Part shown: positions 1-8,232 of the stretch, piece after piece | How positions within the stretch are numbered: position 1 is the stretch's first letter | Layout of the letters: each line of letters opens with the position of its first letter | Assembly: GCF_001691415.1 (NCBI RefSeq) | Contig: NZ_LRRR01000006.1 | Location: 1-64,000 of the forward strand | DNA length: 64,000 nt | Origin: Pararhodobacter sp. CCB-MM2 | Lineage (GTDB): Bacteria; Pseudomonadota; Alphaproteobacteria; Rhodobacterales; Rhodobacteraceae | Direction: 5' to 3' | Program-made: the position numbers and the translations under genes | Notes under the pieces: model-generated | Told to the model about the DNA's origin: nothing | The model's database searches: none | Seen by the model: the letters and a program-made list of their open reading frames with translations, nothing else

Positions 1-623
1 TCACGGGCGTGGTGTCGCTGTCGATGCTGTTGATGCATGGCGCGGCTTGGCTGGGGCTGAAGACCGAGGGCGAGATCGCCGCCCGCGCCCGCCGGATCGG
101 CACCGTCGCGGGCATGGTCGCGGCGGGGGGCTATCTGCTGGCCGGGCTCTGGCTGGCGGTCGGGATCGACGGCTACCGCATCGTGACCGAGGTCGTGGCA
201 AACGGCCCGTCGAACCCGCTCTACAGCGAAGTGGCGCGGGACACCTCGTGGCTGGCGGCCTATGTCACCCGGCCGTGGATCATCGTGGCACCCATCGCAG
301 CCTTTGCCGGCATCGCCATGGCCGTCCGCGGGCTGCGGGCCGGGCGTGAGGGGACGACGCTTTTGTGGTCGAAACTGGCGATCACCGGCATCGTCTCCAG
401 CGTCGGGCTGACGATGTTCCCGTTCATCCTGCCGTCCTCCAGCGCGCCGGACAGCTCGCTGACCGTGTGGGATGCCTCGTCCTCGCAGACCACGCTCTTC
501 GTGATGCTGGTGGCGACGGCGATCTTCATGCCGCTGATCCTGGCCTATACTGCCTGGGTCTACAAAGTTCTGTGGGGCAAGGTGACCGAGGATGACGTCA
601 CCGGCCCCGGCCATTCCTACTGA
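1..623 (+). CDS. cydB: Cytochrome bd-type quinol oxidase subunit II, C-terminal part (5' end outside window)
   Basis: The reading frame is open from the left edge and ends in GPGHSY. It holds several hydrophobic helices, with the ordering and loop residues (TTLLWSKLAITGIV, FPFILPSS, TVWDASSSQTTLFVMLV, YTAWVYKVLWGKV) typical of CydB C-termini. CydB pairs with CydA in the inner membrane as a proton-nonpumping, high-affinity quinol oxidase that resists cyanide and sulfide. About 207 residues are visible of an expected 330-380. A cydX-like ORF follows 12 nt downstream, as in other cyd operons. Family assignment is firm; whether it is bd-I or CIO type cannot be decided here. Confidence 0.9.
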   Translation, partial: TGVVSLSMLLMHGAAWLGLKTEGEIAARARRIGTVAGMVAAGGYLLAGLWLAVGIDGYRIVTEVVANGPSNPLYSEVARDTSWLAAYVTRPWIIVAPIAAFAGIAMAVRGLRAGREGTTLLWSKLAITGIVSSVGLTMFPFILPSSSAPDSSLTVWDASSSQTTLFVMLVATAIFMPLILAYTAWVYKVLWGKVTEDDVTGPGHSY

Positions 624-635
624 GGAGCTGACGCG

Positions 636-785
636 ATGTGGTATTTCGCCTGGATCCTGGGCCTTCCGCTGGCCGCGCTGTTCGCCGTCCTGAACGCTAT
701 GTGGCTGGAGTTGCGCGAGGATTCGCGCATCATGCGCGAGGCTGAAGAGGCCGACCGAACTCCGACACATCCTGCGCCGGGCTAA
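636..785 (+). CDS. cydX: CydX/YbgT-type small subunit of cytochrome bd oxidase (49 aa)
   Basis: A 49-residue ORF starts at an ATG preceded by a GAGGAGCTG ribosome site that overlaps the cydB stop region. It begins MWYFAWILGLPLAALFAVLN, a single transmembrane helix, followed by MWLELRED and a charged tail. The W-Y/F-x-x-W-I-L-G start and the conserved E after the helix are the hallmarks of the CydX/YbgT family, which stabilises the heme-bearing CydAB core. Its position directly after cydB supports the call. Confidence 0.85.
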   Translation: MWYFAWILGLPLAALFAVLNAMWLELREDSRIMREAEEADRTPTHPAPG

Positions 786-916
786 CACCGCACACCGTTC
801 GGCAGGGTGTTTTGCCCCGCCGCGCTGGTTCCCGCATTGCATCGTGGCCGAAGCCAAGCGCGACGGCTTGAGTCGGGCTCTTAGGCGCCCCGGTATAAGC
901 TTCAAAGGAGCATTCC

Positions 917-2257
917 GTGAAATCCAAGCTCATTCCTTTGACCCGACGCGGATTGCTTGGTCTCGCCTTTGGCGGGGCCGGGGTCGCCGCCTTGAGCCTG
1001 CCTGCTCGAGCGGAGCGTATTAGCACAGCCGCAAGAATCGTCATCATCGGCGCCGGCGCGGCCGGGACGGCATTGGTCAACCGGCTGGTCGAGCGGCTCG
1101 AGGGTGCGCAAATCACGATTGTCGATGCACGCGCCGAGCACCTGTATCAGCCAGGTCTTAGCCTGGTAGCAGCCGGTTTGAAGCCGCAATCCTACACCAT
1201 CTCGCAGACAACTGACTGGTTGCCGGAGGGCATTACTTTAGTTGCAGAGAACGCGGCTGCCATCGACCCGGTTGCGAAAACCGTCGAAACAACCGGTGGC
1301 CAAACACTGCGCTATGATTTCCTGGTCGTGGCACCTGGCTTGGTGTTGGACCATGACGCCATTCCGGGCTTCTCGCTGGATATGGTAGGCCAGAATGGTA
1401 TCGGCGCGCTTTATGCCGGGCCGCAGTACGCCGCCCGGACTTGGGAGGCGGCACAGAAATTCACCGAAGAGGGTGGGATTGGGTTGTTCACCCGTCCCGC
1501 GACCGAAATGAAATGCGCGGGTGCACCGCTAAAGCACACGTTTCTGATCGATGATATCTCCAGCCGTGGCGGCGCAGCAGGGCGATACGAAATCCACTAT
1601 GCCGCGCCGCAGGCGGCCACCTTCTCTGTTCCCATCGTCGCTGAGAAGGTCCGGATGCTCTTCGAGGAGCGCGGGTTTACTCCGCATATGCGCCACAGGC
1701 TGGTCTCGATTGAACCGGGTAGCAAGCGCGCAACCTTCGAGAAGACAGAAACGGATGCAACCGGGGTTGAGTTGCGGTCGACCGTGGAGCTGCCCTATGA
1801 TTATCTTCACGTCATCCCGCCGCAGCGTGCGCCCGAGGTCATCCGTCAGTCCGGCTTGTCATGGTCGGATCGTTGGACAGATCAGGGTTGGATCGAGGTC
1901 GATCCGCACAACCTACGCCATCTGCGCTATCCAGAAGTTTTTGGTTTGGGCGACGTGGCAGGCGTGCCCAAGGGCAAAACCGCCGCAAGCGTAAAATGGA
2001 TGGTCCCAGTTGTCGAAGATCACCTGATCGCTGCCATTCAAGGCCGTGAGGGCACCGAGAGCTATGACGGTTACACGTCATGTCCGTTGATCACGCGTGT
2101 TGGACGAGCCATGCTGGTCGAGTTCGATTACCACAACAACCTTGTCCCTTCTTTCCCGGGAATTATTGCCCCGCTCGAGGAGCTGTGGATCAGCTGGTTG
2201 ATGAAGGAAGTCGCCCTAAAAGCCACGTACAACGCCATGCTGCGCGGCAAGGCCTGA
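917..2257 (+). CDS. sqr: Sulfide:quinone oxidoreductase, type II-like, with Tat-like leader
   Basis: FAD-dependent pyridine-nucleotide-disulfide-oxidoreductase fold. The N-terminus has a twin-arginine-like stretch (TRRGLLGLAF, residues 9-18) and a cleavage-like ALSLPARA, then the Rossmann motif IVIIGAGAAG (41-50). Two cysteines stand where SQR needs them: C200 in EMKCAGAPLK and C389 in YTSCP. The C-terminal FGLGDVAG segment closes the second FAD motif. The enzyme would oxidise sulfide to sulfane sulfur and pass electrons to quinone. Start is GTG with AAAGGAG six bases upstream. The downstream persulfide dioxygenase and DoxX fit a sulfide-oxidation role. The leader is unusual for type II SQR, most of which are cytoplasmic-face enzymes; flavocytochrome c sulfide dehydrogenase is the alternative but has no cytochrome partner here. 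Confidence 0.85.
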   Translation: MKSKLIPLTRRGLLGLAFGGAGVAALSLPARAERISTAARIVIIGAGAAGTALVNRLVERLEGAQITIVDARAEHLYQPGLSLVAAGLKPQSYTISQTTDWLPEGITLVAENAAAIDPVAKTVETTGGQTLRYDFLVVAPGLVLDHDAIPGFSLDMVGQNGIGALYAGPQYAARTWEAAQKFTEEGGIGLFTRPATEMKCAGAPLKHTFLIDDISSRGGAAGRYEIHYAAPQAATFSVPIVAEKVRMLFEERGFTPHMRHRLVSIEPGSKRATFEKTETDATGVELRSTVELPYDYLHVIPPQRAPEVIRQSGLSWSDRWTDQGWIEVDPHNLRHLRYPEVFGLGDVAGVPKGKTAASVKWMVPVVEDHLIAAIQGREGTESYDGYTSCPLITRVGRAMLVEFDYHNNLVPSFPGIIAPLEELWISWLMKEVALKATYNAMLRGKA

Positions 2258-2267
2258 GGAGGACGTC

Positions 2268-2618
2268 ATGAAGGAACTGACATTCGAAACCCTGATCGCT
2301 GTATTTGAGGAAATCTTCGGTCAGGGCCTGTTCTGGGCCATGGTTCTGACAGCACTGGTCGTCACTGGGGCCTATATTTACGTCCTGGTCCGTGACCGCG
2401 CGATGTCGATGCGGAAGTTTCTTTTGGCCCAGCTCTCGATGCCATTCGGAGCGATTGCCGCTGTGCTGTTCGTTCAAGCCGTTACCAGTTCTCATTTCCG
2501 CGACATCGGCGGGCCGGTGGATGTTATGGTGCTCCTCGGCGTGGCGGCGTTGGGTGCGGTCGGGACGGCTATTCTTGTCTATACCGCTCAATCACTTTTC
2601 CGGCGCAAATCGACATGA
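2268..2618 (+). CDS. Small three-helix membrane protein of the sqr operon (possibly DUF5368)
   Basis: A 116-residue protein with three hydrophobic segments (about 20-38, 60-72 and 83-105) and a basic C-terminus (FRRKST). It begins 10 nt after the sqr stop with a GAGGA ribosome site, so it is co-transcribed. No catalytic motif is visible. It resembles small membrane proteins seen beside sqr genes in Rhodobacterales and may belong to DUF5368; that family name is from memory. It may anchor or assist the quinone reductase, which is inference. Confidence 0.65.
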   Translation: MKELTFETLIAVFEEIFGQGLFWAMVLTALVVTGAYIYVLVRDRAMSMRKFLLAQLSMPFGAIAAVLFVQAVTSSHFRDIGGPVDVMVLLGVAALGAVGTAILVYTAQSLFRRKST

Positions 2619-3461
2619 AACGTGCCCAACTAAAGCGATGAACCCAGCGCATGCCGCACAGGGGGCCCTTTTCGGCGAAGCATCATACCGCCTTCTCATT
2701 GATCAAGCTGCGGCCGGTCTTTCCGGCCGGATCCTTTGCGCATCTGACAGTGATGCGCACCACTGCGTGTGGCTTAAAGAGCCGGATCGCAAGTTGGTCT
2801 CGTTGAACTTCTTGGATTTGGCTCAGCGCAAGGCGGCCGATTTGGCTGTGTTGCGGCCGGTGATGCTGGAAATAGTGGAACCAGCTGGCGAAGCTTGCGG
2901 TCTCCCGATTGAAATGAAGCTTTCAAACTGGTGGCCGCCATTTTCATCCCGGTTGGCGTAGCGATTGACCGAACGCGGAAATCATCTGTGTCATGCGCCA
3001 CCTTGGCCATCTGATACTGTACGGCTACACGCCCGAACAAATTCGCTGCGCCGCCAGCGCGCATCCCGCAGTTTCGATGATCAGATCAAACTGGGCACTT
3101 TCGACATCAAGGTCGCGCTGAAACGTCCGCGCCAGTGGGCGCGCGACAGGGCCGCGCAGGAGATCGACTTCTTCGGCACGATCCGCGCAACGGCGGAACA
3201 GGGCTGGCCTGCGCGCATGAACTTTGACCCAACGATCTGTGGATCAACCCACACTTGGGAAGTTCTGGCACCACTCGAATTCGATCTGAATGCTCACCGA
3301 GATCTTCGAGGACCTGATGCTCGAAATGACGCTGGACGGTTTAACATGGGGGATTGGCACGCTGGGGCCGGCCCCTTCGCCACGCGTCTTGCAGGGCACA
3401 GGGGTTGCGCAGGATTAGGTGGATGCCGTATGCATGTATTGCTATATGAAACGAGCCTCTT
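2619..3461 (+). other. 843-nt stretch without a convincing gene
   Basis: Only weak overlapping ORFs occur here (for example 2640-2961 and 2965-3489), none with a recognisable domain, good ribosome site or convincing codon use. The plus-frame peptides around 3061-3290 (FDDQIKLGTFDIKVALKRP and onward) read somewhat like coding sequence but break into other frames, so the stretch may hold decayed genes. It separates sqr and its membrane partner from doxX. Confidence 0.4.
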
Positions 3462-3914
3462 ATGTTTGACGCCCTCATCGACCGGCTGACCGCAAGGCTC
3501 TACGGCCCTGTCGAACTTCTTTTCCGCGTAGCTTTGTCCCTGATCTTTCTGATCGGCGGCTTGGGTCACTTTATGCGCGCCGAGGATATGCTGACCCGGA
3601 TTGTCGACTCTCCATGGCATGATTTCGTTCTGGCGCTTGGGAGCCCACTGCTTTTCCTGCATCTCAGTGGCGCTGTCTTCATAATCGCCGGGCTGTTGCT
3701 GATTGTCGGTTACTCGACACGGCTCGCCGCACTGGCGCTGTTTGTCACGCTGGTGCCGATCACTTTCGTTATCCATATCGCACCGGGTCACGAAGGCCCG
3801 TTGTTCAAGAATGTCGCCATACTGGGGGCCCTGCTGTTCATCGCAGTTCGTGGCAGCTATCGATTGTCGATCGACGGTCGTTTACGAGCGCCGGGATTCA
3901 CAGCCTCGATATGA
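3462..3914 (+). CDS. DoxX family membrane protein
   Basis: A 150-residue protein with four hydrophobic helices: RVALSLIFLIGGLGHF, LLFLHLSGAVFIIAGLLLIVG, LAALALFVTLVPITFVIH and FKNVAILGALLFIAV. The layout R-x-x-L-x-x-I-F-x-x-G-x-x-H, then a G-x-x-L-x-x-G-x-x-T-R helix and the closing NVAILGALL helix, is the DoxX signature. DoxX relatives are quinone-linked membrane proteins, and several take part in sulfur oxidation or oxidative-stress protection. Its position between sqr and the persulfide dioxygenase suggests a role in sulfur or redox metabolism. Confidence 0.8.
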   Translation: MFDALIDRLTARLYGPVELLFRVALSLIFLIGGLGHFMRAEDMLTRIVDSPWHDFVLALGSPLLFLHLSGAVFIIAGLLLIVGYSTRLAALALFVTLVPITFVIHIAPGHEGPLFKNVAILGALLFIAVRGSYRLSIDGRLRAPGFTASI

Positions 3915-4204
3915 CAACAACGAAGCTCCTCAACAGACAGATTTGGGGAGCCGATGCATGGCGCCGAGGAGTCGGCGCAAGCTAACGCGGGCTATCTCGC
4001 TGCAGAGCTTGTGGCGAAGGTCAGTGTAGCGGGCGACCGCAAACAGGCCCGTCAGCAGCGCGTGGGATACCTGCTGCGGTATTGGCGGGATCGCCACCGG
4101 TCGAGCCGTCCATAGGTTGCTTGACAACGTGGGGCAGCTGGTTTCCCGCGCTCAGCCGAGGCGAGATAACCAGCGCTCTTCTTGCCTGCTGTAAGGCCGT
4201 CCCT
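3915..4204. other. Convergent intergenic region, no confident gene
   Basis: About 290 nt separate doxX from the convergent persulfide dioxygenase gene. A 53-codon plus-strand ORF (start 3954, MHGAEESAQANAGYLAAELV...) and a 65-codon minus ORF overlap here. Neither has a clear ribosome site or known domain. No strong terminator hairpin was recognised. Confidence 0.35.
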
Positions 4205-5083
4205 CTAAAGGCCGTTCACCGGCACTTTCAGCATCGGGCGTCCTGACGCATCGGTCGGAATCTCACCCGCACGCATATTCACCTGCAACGACGGGAGGAT
4301 CAGCTTTGGCATTGCCAAAGTGGCGTCACGATCCGTGCGAAACTGGACAAAATCTTCTTTTGTTGCGCCACGGCCGACATGAATATTGTGTTCCTTCTCT
4401 TCTGCCACGGTCGTTTCCCAACGGATATCCCGACCATTTGGCCCGTAGTCGTGGCACATAAAAAGTCGGGTCTCATTCGGCAGCGCAAGCACCTTCTGAA
4501 TGCTGTCGTACAGAACACCTGCATCGCCGCCCGGGAAGTCTGCTCGAGCCGAACCGCCGTCGGGCATAAAGAGCGTATCGCCCACAAATGCCGCGTCGCC
4601 GATGACATGGGTCATGCAGGCGGGGGTATGTCCCGGCGTGTGCAGGGCGACTGCGTCCAGCCCACCGATGGCATAGGTGTCACCATCCTTGAACAGCGCG
4701 TCAAACTGAGATCCATCTCGCTGGAACTCGGTCCCTTCGTTGAAGACCTTGCCAAAGGTTTCTTGCACGACCGTAATCTTTTCACCGATACCTATTTTCC
4801 CGCCGAGCTTGTCTTGAATATAGGGCGCAGCGGACAGGTGATCTGCGTGGACATGGGTCTCAATCAGCCAGTCAAGCCGCCAGCCCTTGCCCTGAATGAA
4901 GGCAATGATCTCGTCCGCATGGTCATAGGTGATGCGGCCTGCCGCATAGTCGATATCCATGACGGAATCAAAGACCGCGCAAGCGTCCGAGGCCGGATCA
5001 CGCACGACATAACTGATCGTGTTGGTCGCAGGATCGAAGAAGCCGTGCACTTCGGGGGGCCGGGATTTCTTTGATGAGGACAT
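4205..5083 (-). CDS. Persulfide dioxygenase-like metallo-beta-lactamase-fold hydrolase (Blh/ETHE1 type)
   Basis: A 292-residue MBL-fold protein with the THVHADH metal motif at residues 76-82, a second ligand region LHTPGHTPACMTH and the FMCHDY motif near the C-terminal third. The sequence around EVHGFFDPATNTISYVVRDP and ...GRGATKEDFVQFRTDRD matches the Blh/persulfide dioxygenase class, which converts glutathione persulfide to sulfite. The start at 5083 has AAAGGAAAA upstream; a longer frame to 5227 would overlap the peroxiredoxin gene and is rejected. It lies 68 nt after the peroxiredoxin gene in the same operon and faces sqr, giving a complete sulfide-to-sulfite route. The rhodanese domain seen in some fused versions is absent. 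Confidence 0.82.
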   Translation of the reverse strand: MSSSKKSRPPEVHGFFDPATNTISYVVRDPASDACAVFDSVMDIDYAAGRITYDHADEIIAFIQGKGWRLDWLIETHVHADHLSAAPYIQDKLGGKIGIGEKITVVQETFGKVFNEGTEFQRDGSQFDALFKDGDTYAIGGLDAVALHTPGHTPACMTHVIGDAAFVGDTLFMPDGGSARADFPGGDAGVLYDSIQKVLALPNETRLFMCHDYGPNGRDIRWETTVAEEKEHNIHVGRGATKEDFVQFRTDRDATLAMPKLILPSLQVNMRAGEIPTDASGRPMLKVPVNGL

Positions 5084-5151
5084 CACACTTTTCCTTTGGC
5101 TTGGGAGAAGATCTTGCGGCAAGGGTTCGCCGCAAGACCAAGACTTTCTGC

Positions 5152-5808
5152 TCAGAGCATTTTGGTGCTGAAATACCAGTCCACCGTGTTCAGCCCCTCC
5201 TGCATGCGCGCATCGGCGGCATCGCAAGTCTGCGGCGTCGGCACGATAACCGGCTGGCCAGGGTGCCAGTTCTCGGGTGTTGCGACCTTGTGCTCGGCCG
5301 AGGTCTGCAGAGCCACGATCAACCGGTGAATTTCGTCCACCGAGCGTCCATTGGTCATCGGATAATAGACCATCGCCCGCAACTTGCCCTCGGGGTCGAT
5401 GATGAAGGTCGCTCGCACGGCCTGAGTGTCGGACGCTCCAGGCATGATCATGCCATAGGCCTGCGCCACTTTCATGTCGAGGTCAGCGATGATGGGGAAG
5501 TTGATGTCCACACCGAAGCTCTGTTTGATCGAACGGACCCAGGCAATATGGGCGTAGTGGCTGTCGATCGACAGGCCGAGGAGCTCAGTGTTTAGCGCCG
5601 CAAAGTCGGCCGAGCGAGCCGCAAAGGCGGTGAATTCGGTAGTGCAGACCGGGGTGAAATCTGCCGGATGTGAGAAAAGGATCAGCCACTTGCCTTTATA
5701 GTCGGACAGCGACTTCATCCCGTGCGTTGTCAGGGCCGTGAAATCCGGAGCCGGTTCATTCATACGCGGCAGGCCGGCGGGCGTTTGGATGGCGGAGGTG
5801 GTGTTCAT
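5152..5808 (-). CDS. 1-Cys (Prx6-type) peroxiredoxin
   Basis: A 218-residue AhpC/TSA protein. The peroxidatic cysteine C55 sits in FSHPADFTPVCTTEF, the canonical P-x-x-x-T/S-x-x-C motif. The long C-terminal arm (ATPENWHPGQPVIVPTPQT) is typical of Prx6-class enzymes. A second cysteine, C195, lies in that arm (PQTCDAADARM) and might resolve the sulfenate. It reduces peroxides and possibly persulfides in the cytoplasm. It is the first gene of the minus-strand operon with the persulfide dioxygenase and is divergent from the OxyR-like gene, with candidate operators between. Confidence 0.9.
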   Translation of the reverse strand: MNTTSAIQTPAGLPRMNEPAPDFTALTTHGMKSLSDYKGKWLILFSHPADFTPVCTTEFTAFAARSADFAALNTELLGLSIDSHYAHIAWVRSIKQSFGVDINFPIIADLDMKVAQAYGMIMPGASDTQAVRATFIIDPEGKLRAMVYYPMTNGRSVDEIHRLIVALQTSAEHKVATPENWHPGQPVIVPTPQTCDAADARMQEGLNTVDWYFSTKML

Positions 5809-5874
5809 GGTGTCCTCGGTGAGTTGGTTTGCGATGCTACATCCTTACGCTTGAGACACTGATTGTGGAAATTG

Positions 5875-5911
5875 ATTGTAAAACTTACAATAATAGACTA
5901 AATCTATTATT
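5875..5911. promoter_or_regulatory. Two inverted repeats in the peroxiredoxin/OxyR divergent promoter
   Basis: 5875-5891 is ATTGTAA-AAC-TTACAAT, perfect 7-bp arms. 5889-5911 is AATAATAGA-CTAAA-TCTATTATT, perfect 9-bp arms ending three bases before the oxyR start. The second contains ATAG-N7-CTAT (5893-5907), the half-site layout known for OxyR. The sites suit repression of the regulator's own gene and activation of the peroxiredoxin-dioxygenase operon. The symmetry is seen directly; the binding partner is inferred. Confidence 0.7.
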
Positions 5912-5914
5912 GCC

Positions 5915-6811
5915 ATGACCACACTTCGCCAACTCCGATTTCTTGTCGCCGTCGCCGACACTCTCAACTTCACGCGCGCAGCAGAAATCTGCCATGTCAC
6001 GCAGCCGACGCTCTCGGCCGGACTTAAGGAACTGGAGGATCACCTCGGCATCATAGTTGCTGAACGTTCCAAACGCCGAGTGATGCTGACACAAGTGGGC
6101 GAGGAGCTGGTACGGCGCGCGCGCACTGTGTTGACCGATGTCGCGGACATGGAAGCAGTTGCGAGGACGCAAGCAGGGGTAGGACAAGCAGATCTGCGGC
6201 TGGGGGTCATTCCAACCGTAGGCCCATTTCTAATTCCACGCGCAATGCCGATGCTGCGCCAAGTGTGGCCCGAGCTTCGACTATTTTTGCGAGAAGAGTT
6301 GACTGAACGGCTGCTGGAAGGGCTGGCTGACGGCAGGCTTGATTTGATCATCATCGCTTTGCCGTATGACACAAGCAGCATTGAGACCGAACTGTTGTTC
6401 GAAGACGGCTATCAGCTTGCCACTCCCATCGGCCATAGCCTTGCTGGGAACCCAGAGGTGACAGGTTCTCTTCTTGCTGGCGCACCCCTTCTCTTGCTTG
6501 AAAAAGGCCATTGCCTGCAGCGCCACGCACTTGAAGCCTATGCTGAAATGCGCAGCCCCCCGGGCGACGCCTTTGCAGCGACCAGCCTGCCTACACTCTT
6601 GTCGATGGTAGAGGAAGGACTCGGAATTACCCTTCTCCCCCAACTTGCCATCGACGCCGGCATAGTGCGCGGTCAGTCAGTCAGTCTAACACCCTTGCCC
6701 ACGGCTTGCCCTCGAAAAGTTGTGCTGGGATGGAGGTCAACATCGCCTCATGCTGAGACATTTCGCCGGATTGCTGACGTGTTCCGTACTGTTAGGGCTC
6801 TGATGAGTTGA
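5915..6811 (+). CDS. OxyR-like LysR-family regulator lacking the resolving cysteine
   Basis: A 298-residue LTTR with an N-terminal HTH (LRQLRFLVAVADTLNFTRAA, CHVTQPTLSAGLKELE) and an OxyR-type sensor domain. Residues of the OxyR peroxide pocket are retained: T101 (IPTVGP), T130 (EELTERL), H199-C200 (EKGHCL) and R267 (CPRK). The second redox cysteine of E. coli OxyR (C208) would be residue 209, which is tyrosine. Other cysteines are C26 in the HTH and C265. It likely controls the divergent peroxiredoxin-persulfide dioxygenase operon and itself. With one sensing cysteine it may respond through sulfenic acid or persulfide rather than a C-C disulfide; that is inference. Confidence 0.85.
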   Translation: MTTLRQLRFLVAVADTLNFTRAAEICHVTQPTLSAGLKELEDHLGIIVAERSKRRVMLTQVGEELVRRARTVLTDVADMEAVARTQAGVGQADLRLGVIPTVGPFLIPRAMPMLRQVWPELRLFLREELTERLLEGLADGRLDLIIIALPYDTSSIETELLFEDGYQLATPIGHSLAGNPEVTGSLLAGAPLLLLEKGHCLQRHALEAYAEMRSPPGDAFAATSLPTLLSMVEEGLGITLLPQLAIDAGIVRGQSVSLTPLPTACPRKVVLGWRSTSPHAETFRRIADVFRTVRALMS

Positions 6812-7316
6812 CCACCCCCCGAGGGTATCGGTGTGCCAGTGCGCTGGAGAGCCATGCGGCCTTCGAAACGGGCGCCGCCGAGGAACAGCTGCGGATCGCG
6901 CGCGACATCTACGACAATATTGGCATCCCGCTCATGGGGGCGCTGCAGAGCCAAGAACCTCAGCGCAAGGATCAGCTGATCCGAGAGACCCTGACCGACT
7001 TTCGGGATATCGTGAACAATGCCAGCAGTCCGGCTCTTTCCTTCGAGGAGTTGCTGGCTGATCTGCGCGCTCAGATCTCGGACTCCGTCTTTGCGGCCGG
7101 GATGCGCTTCGACCGGGTCACCGACGGCGGGGCGGAGGTCGCGCTGCCGCTGGTCGATGCGCATACGCTGCGCTCTGTGATCCGCGAGGCGGTGCAGAAC
7201 GTGTTGAAACACGCACAGGTTAAGTCGATCGGATCGTCCATCCAGCAGCAGGAGGGTGAGATCATCGTCACGGTCGGATATGACGGTAATTCGGACCTCC
7301 AAGACGCCCACTATTG
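6812..7316 (+). pseudogene. Relic of a NarX/HisKA_3-type histidine kinase
   Basis: Directly after the oxyR stop, an open frame encodes EEQLRIARDIYDNIGIPLMGAL, matching the dimerisation helix of HisKA_3 kinases with the phospho-accepting histidine replaced by tyrosine (ARDIYDN for ARELHDS). Further on, REAVQNVLKHAQ is the ATPase N-box. There is no upstream sensor domain, and the frame runs out after VTVGYDGNSD without a proper G1 box, drifting into the terminator downstream. The only in-frame start is a TTG inside the oxyR end. It is best read as a truncated, inactive remnant. Confidence 0.65.
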
Positions 7317-7326
7317 CGCAGTAGAA

Positions 7327-7350
7327 GGCCCGCCCAGTATCGGGCGGGCC
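7327..7350 (-). terminator. Hairpin terminator after the FAS1 gene
   Basis: GGCCCGCCC (7327-7335) pairs perfectly with GGGCGGGCC (7342-7350) around a 6-nt loop. It lies 10 nt beyond the stop of the minus-strand FAS1 gene. The U-tract is poor, so strength is uncertain. It also closes the kinase relic from the other side. Confidence 0.6.
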
Positions 7351-7360
7351 AGTTGGTCAA

Positions 7361-7846
7361 TTACATCGGTGGCATCAGGACCGCGTCGATGACGTGGATC
7401 ACGCCGTTCGAGGTCTCAATGTCAGTGGTCACGATGTTGACGCCGTTGATCGTCGCGCCGCCTTCCAGCGAGAAGGTGACCTCGGCGCCGTTGACCGTTG
7501 CAGCGGTCATGCCTTCCGTCAGGTCGCCAGCCATCACCGCGCCGGGTACAACGTGGTAAGTAAGGATGCCGGTCAGGGCCTCGGTGTCTTCGAGCAGGCC
7601 TTCGACGGTGCCCTCAGGGAGGGCAGCGAAGGCTTCGTCAGTCGGGGCGAAGACGGTGAAGGGGCCGTCGCCCTTCAGGGTCTCAACCAGACCCGCCGCT
7701 TCAACTGCAGCGACCAGAGTCGTGAAGTTGCCATTGGCGGCGGCGGTGTCGACGATATCCATCGCATGATCGCCATGGCCGTCGGCCAGCGCGGTGGTGG
7801 CAAGCGCGGTGCCGGCGACGAGGGCGAGGGCAGCGGTACGGAACAT
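7361..7846 (-). CDS. Secreted fasciclin (FAS1) domain protein
   Basis: A 161-residue protein with a Sec signal peptide ([21 protein letters not shown]) and one FAS1 domain. The two FAS1 signature boxes are present: [17 protein letters not shown] (H1 box, about residues 61-77) and the terminal [14 protein letters not shown] (H2 box), with ILTYHVVPG between. FAS1 proteins are periplasmic or surface adhesion-type modules found singly in many Rhodobacterales. It stands alone on the minus strand with its own terminator. Function here is not deducible beyond extracytoplasmic location. Confidence 0.9.
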   Translation of the reverse strand: MFRTAALALVAGTALATTALADGHGDHAMDIVDTAAANGNFTTLVAAVEAAGLVETLKGDGPFTVFAPTDEAFAALPEGTVEGLLEDTEALTGILTYHVVPGAVMAGDLTEGMTAATVNGAEVTFSLEGGATINGVNIVTTDIETSNGVIHVIDAVLMPPM

Positions 7847-8094
7847 GTCATCTCTCCTGTGTTGGTGTCGGATGCGCAGTGTTGCATCGGCGGGAAAGAC
7901 GGCTGAACTGGTCTATCGGATCACTTCCGGATACCTTCAACGTTGTGCGAGGCCCCTTGACCTGGCCCATTTTGTTGCCAAGCCCGGGCTGTCCGATCTT
8001 TCCAATCACATTTTCTTGATCCGCAAACGGGCCCCAACCCGCCGATTTTCTGCCGGGTTCTCGAGATTCAGGGGACTCGATTGACCTCTCGGCG

Positions 8095-8232
8095 TTAGCC
8101 CCATGTTGCCTGAGCTAAAGACAGATACAGGGGGAGCCCCAGCGCCACGTTGAACGGAAACGTCACCCCCAAGGAAAGGGTGAGGTAGATCCCCGGCTCA
8201 GCCTGCGGCAAGGCGATGCGCATAGGCGTCAT
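8095..8232 (-). pseudogene. C-terminal relic of an SbtA-type sodium/bicarbonate permease
   Basis: A 45-codon minus-strand frame ends ...ALPQAEPGIYLTLSLGVTFP then FNVALGLPLYLSLA. This resembles the last helix of SbtA-family sodium-dependent bicarbonate permeases (recognised from memory). No upstream part of the gene remains: the frame overlaps the 3' end of merR in another reading frame. It suggests that a recombination event joined merR to the tail of a lost permease gene. Confidence 0.5.

Noticed and set aside
2619-3461. Possible transposase remnants
   Set aside because: Some peptides looked vaguely like insertion-sequence debris, but no DDE motif, terminal inverted repeats or target duplications could be found.
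4205-5227. Longer persulfide dioxygenase reading frame starting at 5227
   Set aside because: The extra 48 residues overlap the peroxiredoxin gene and lack similarity; the ATG at 5083 has a good ribosome site.
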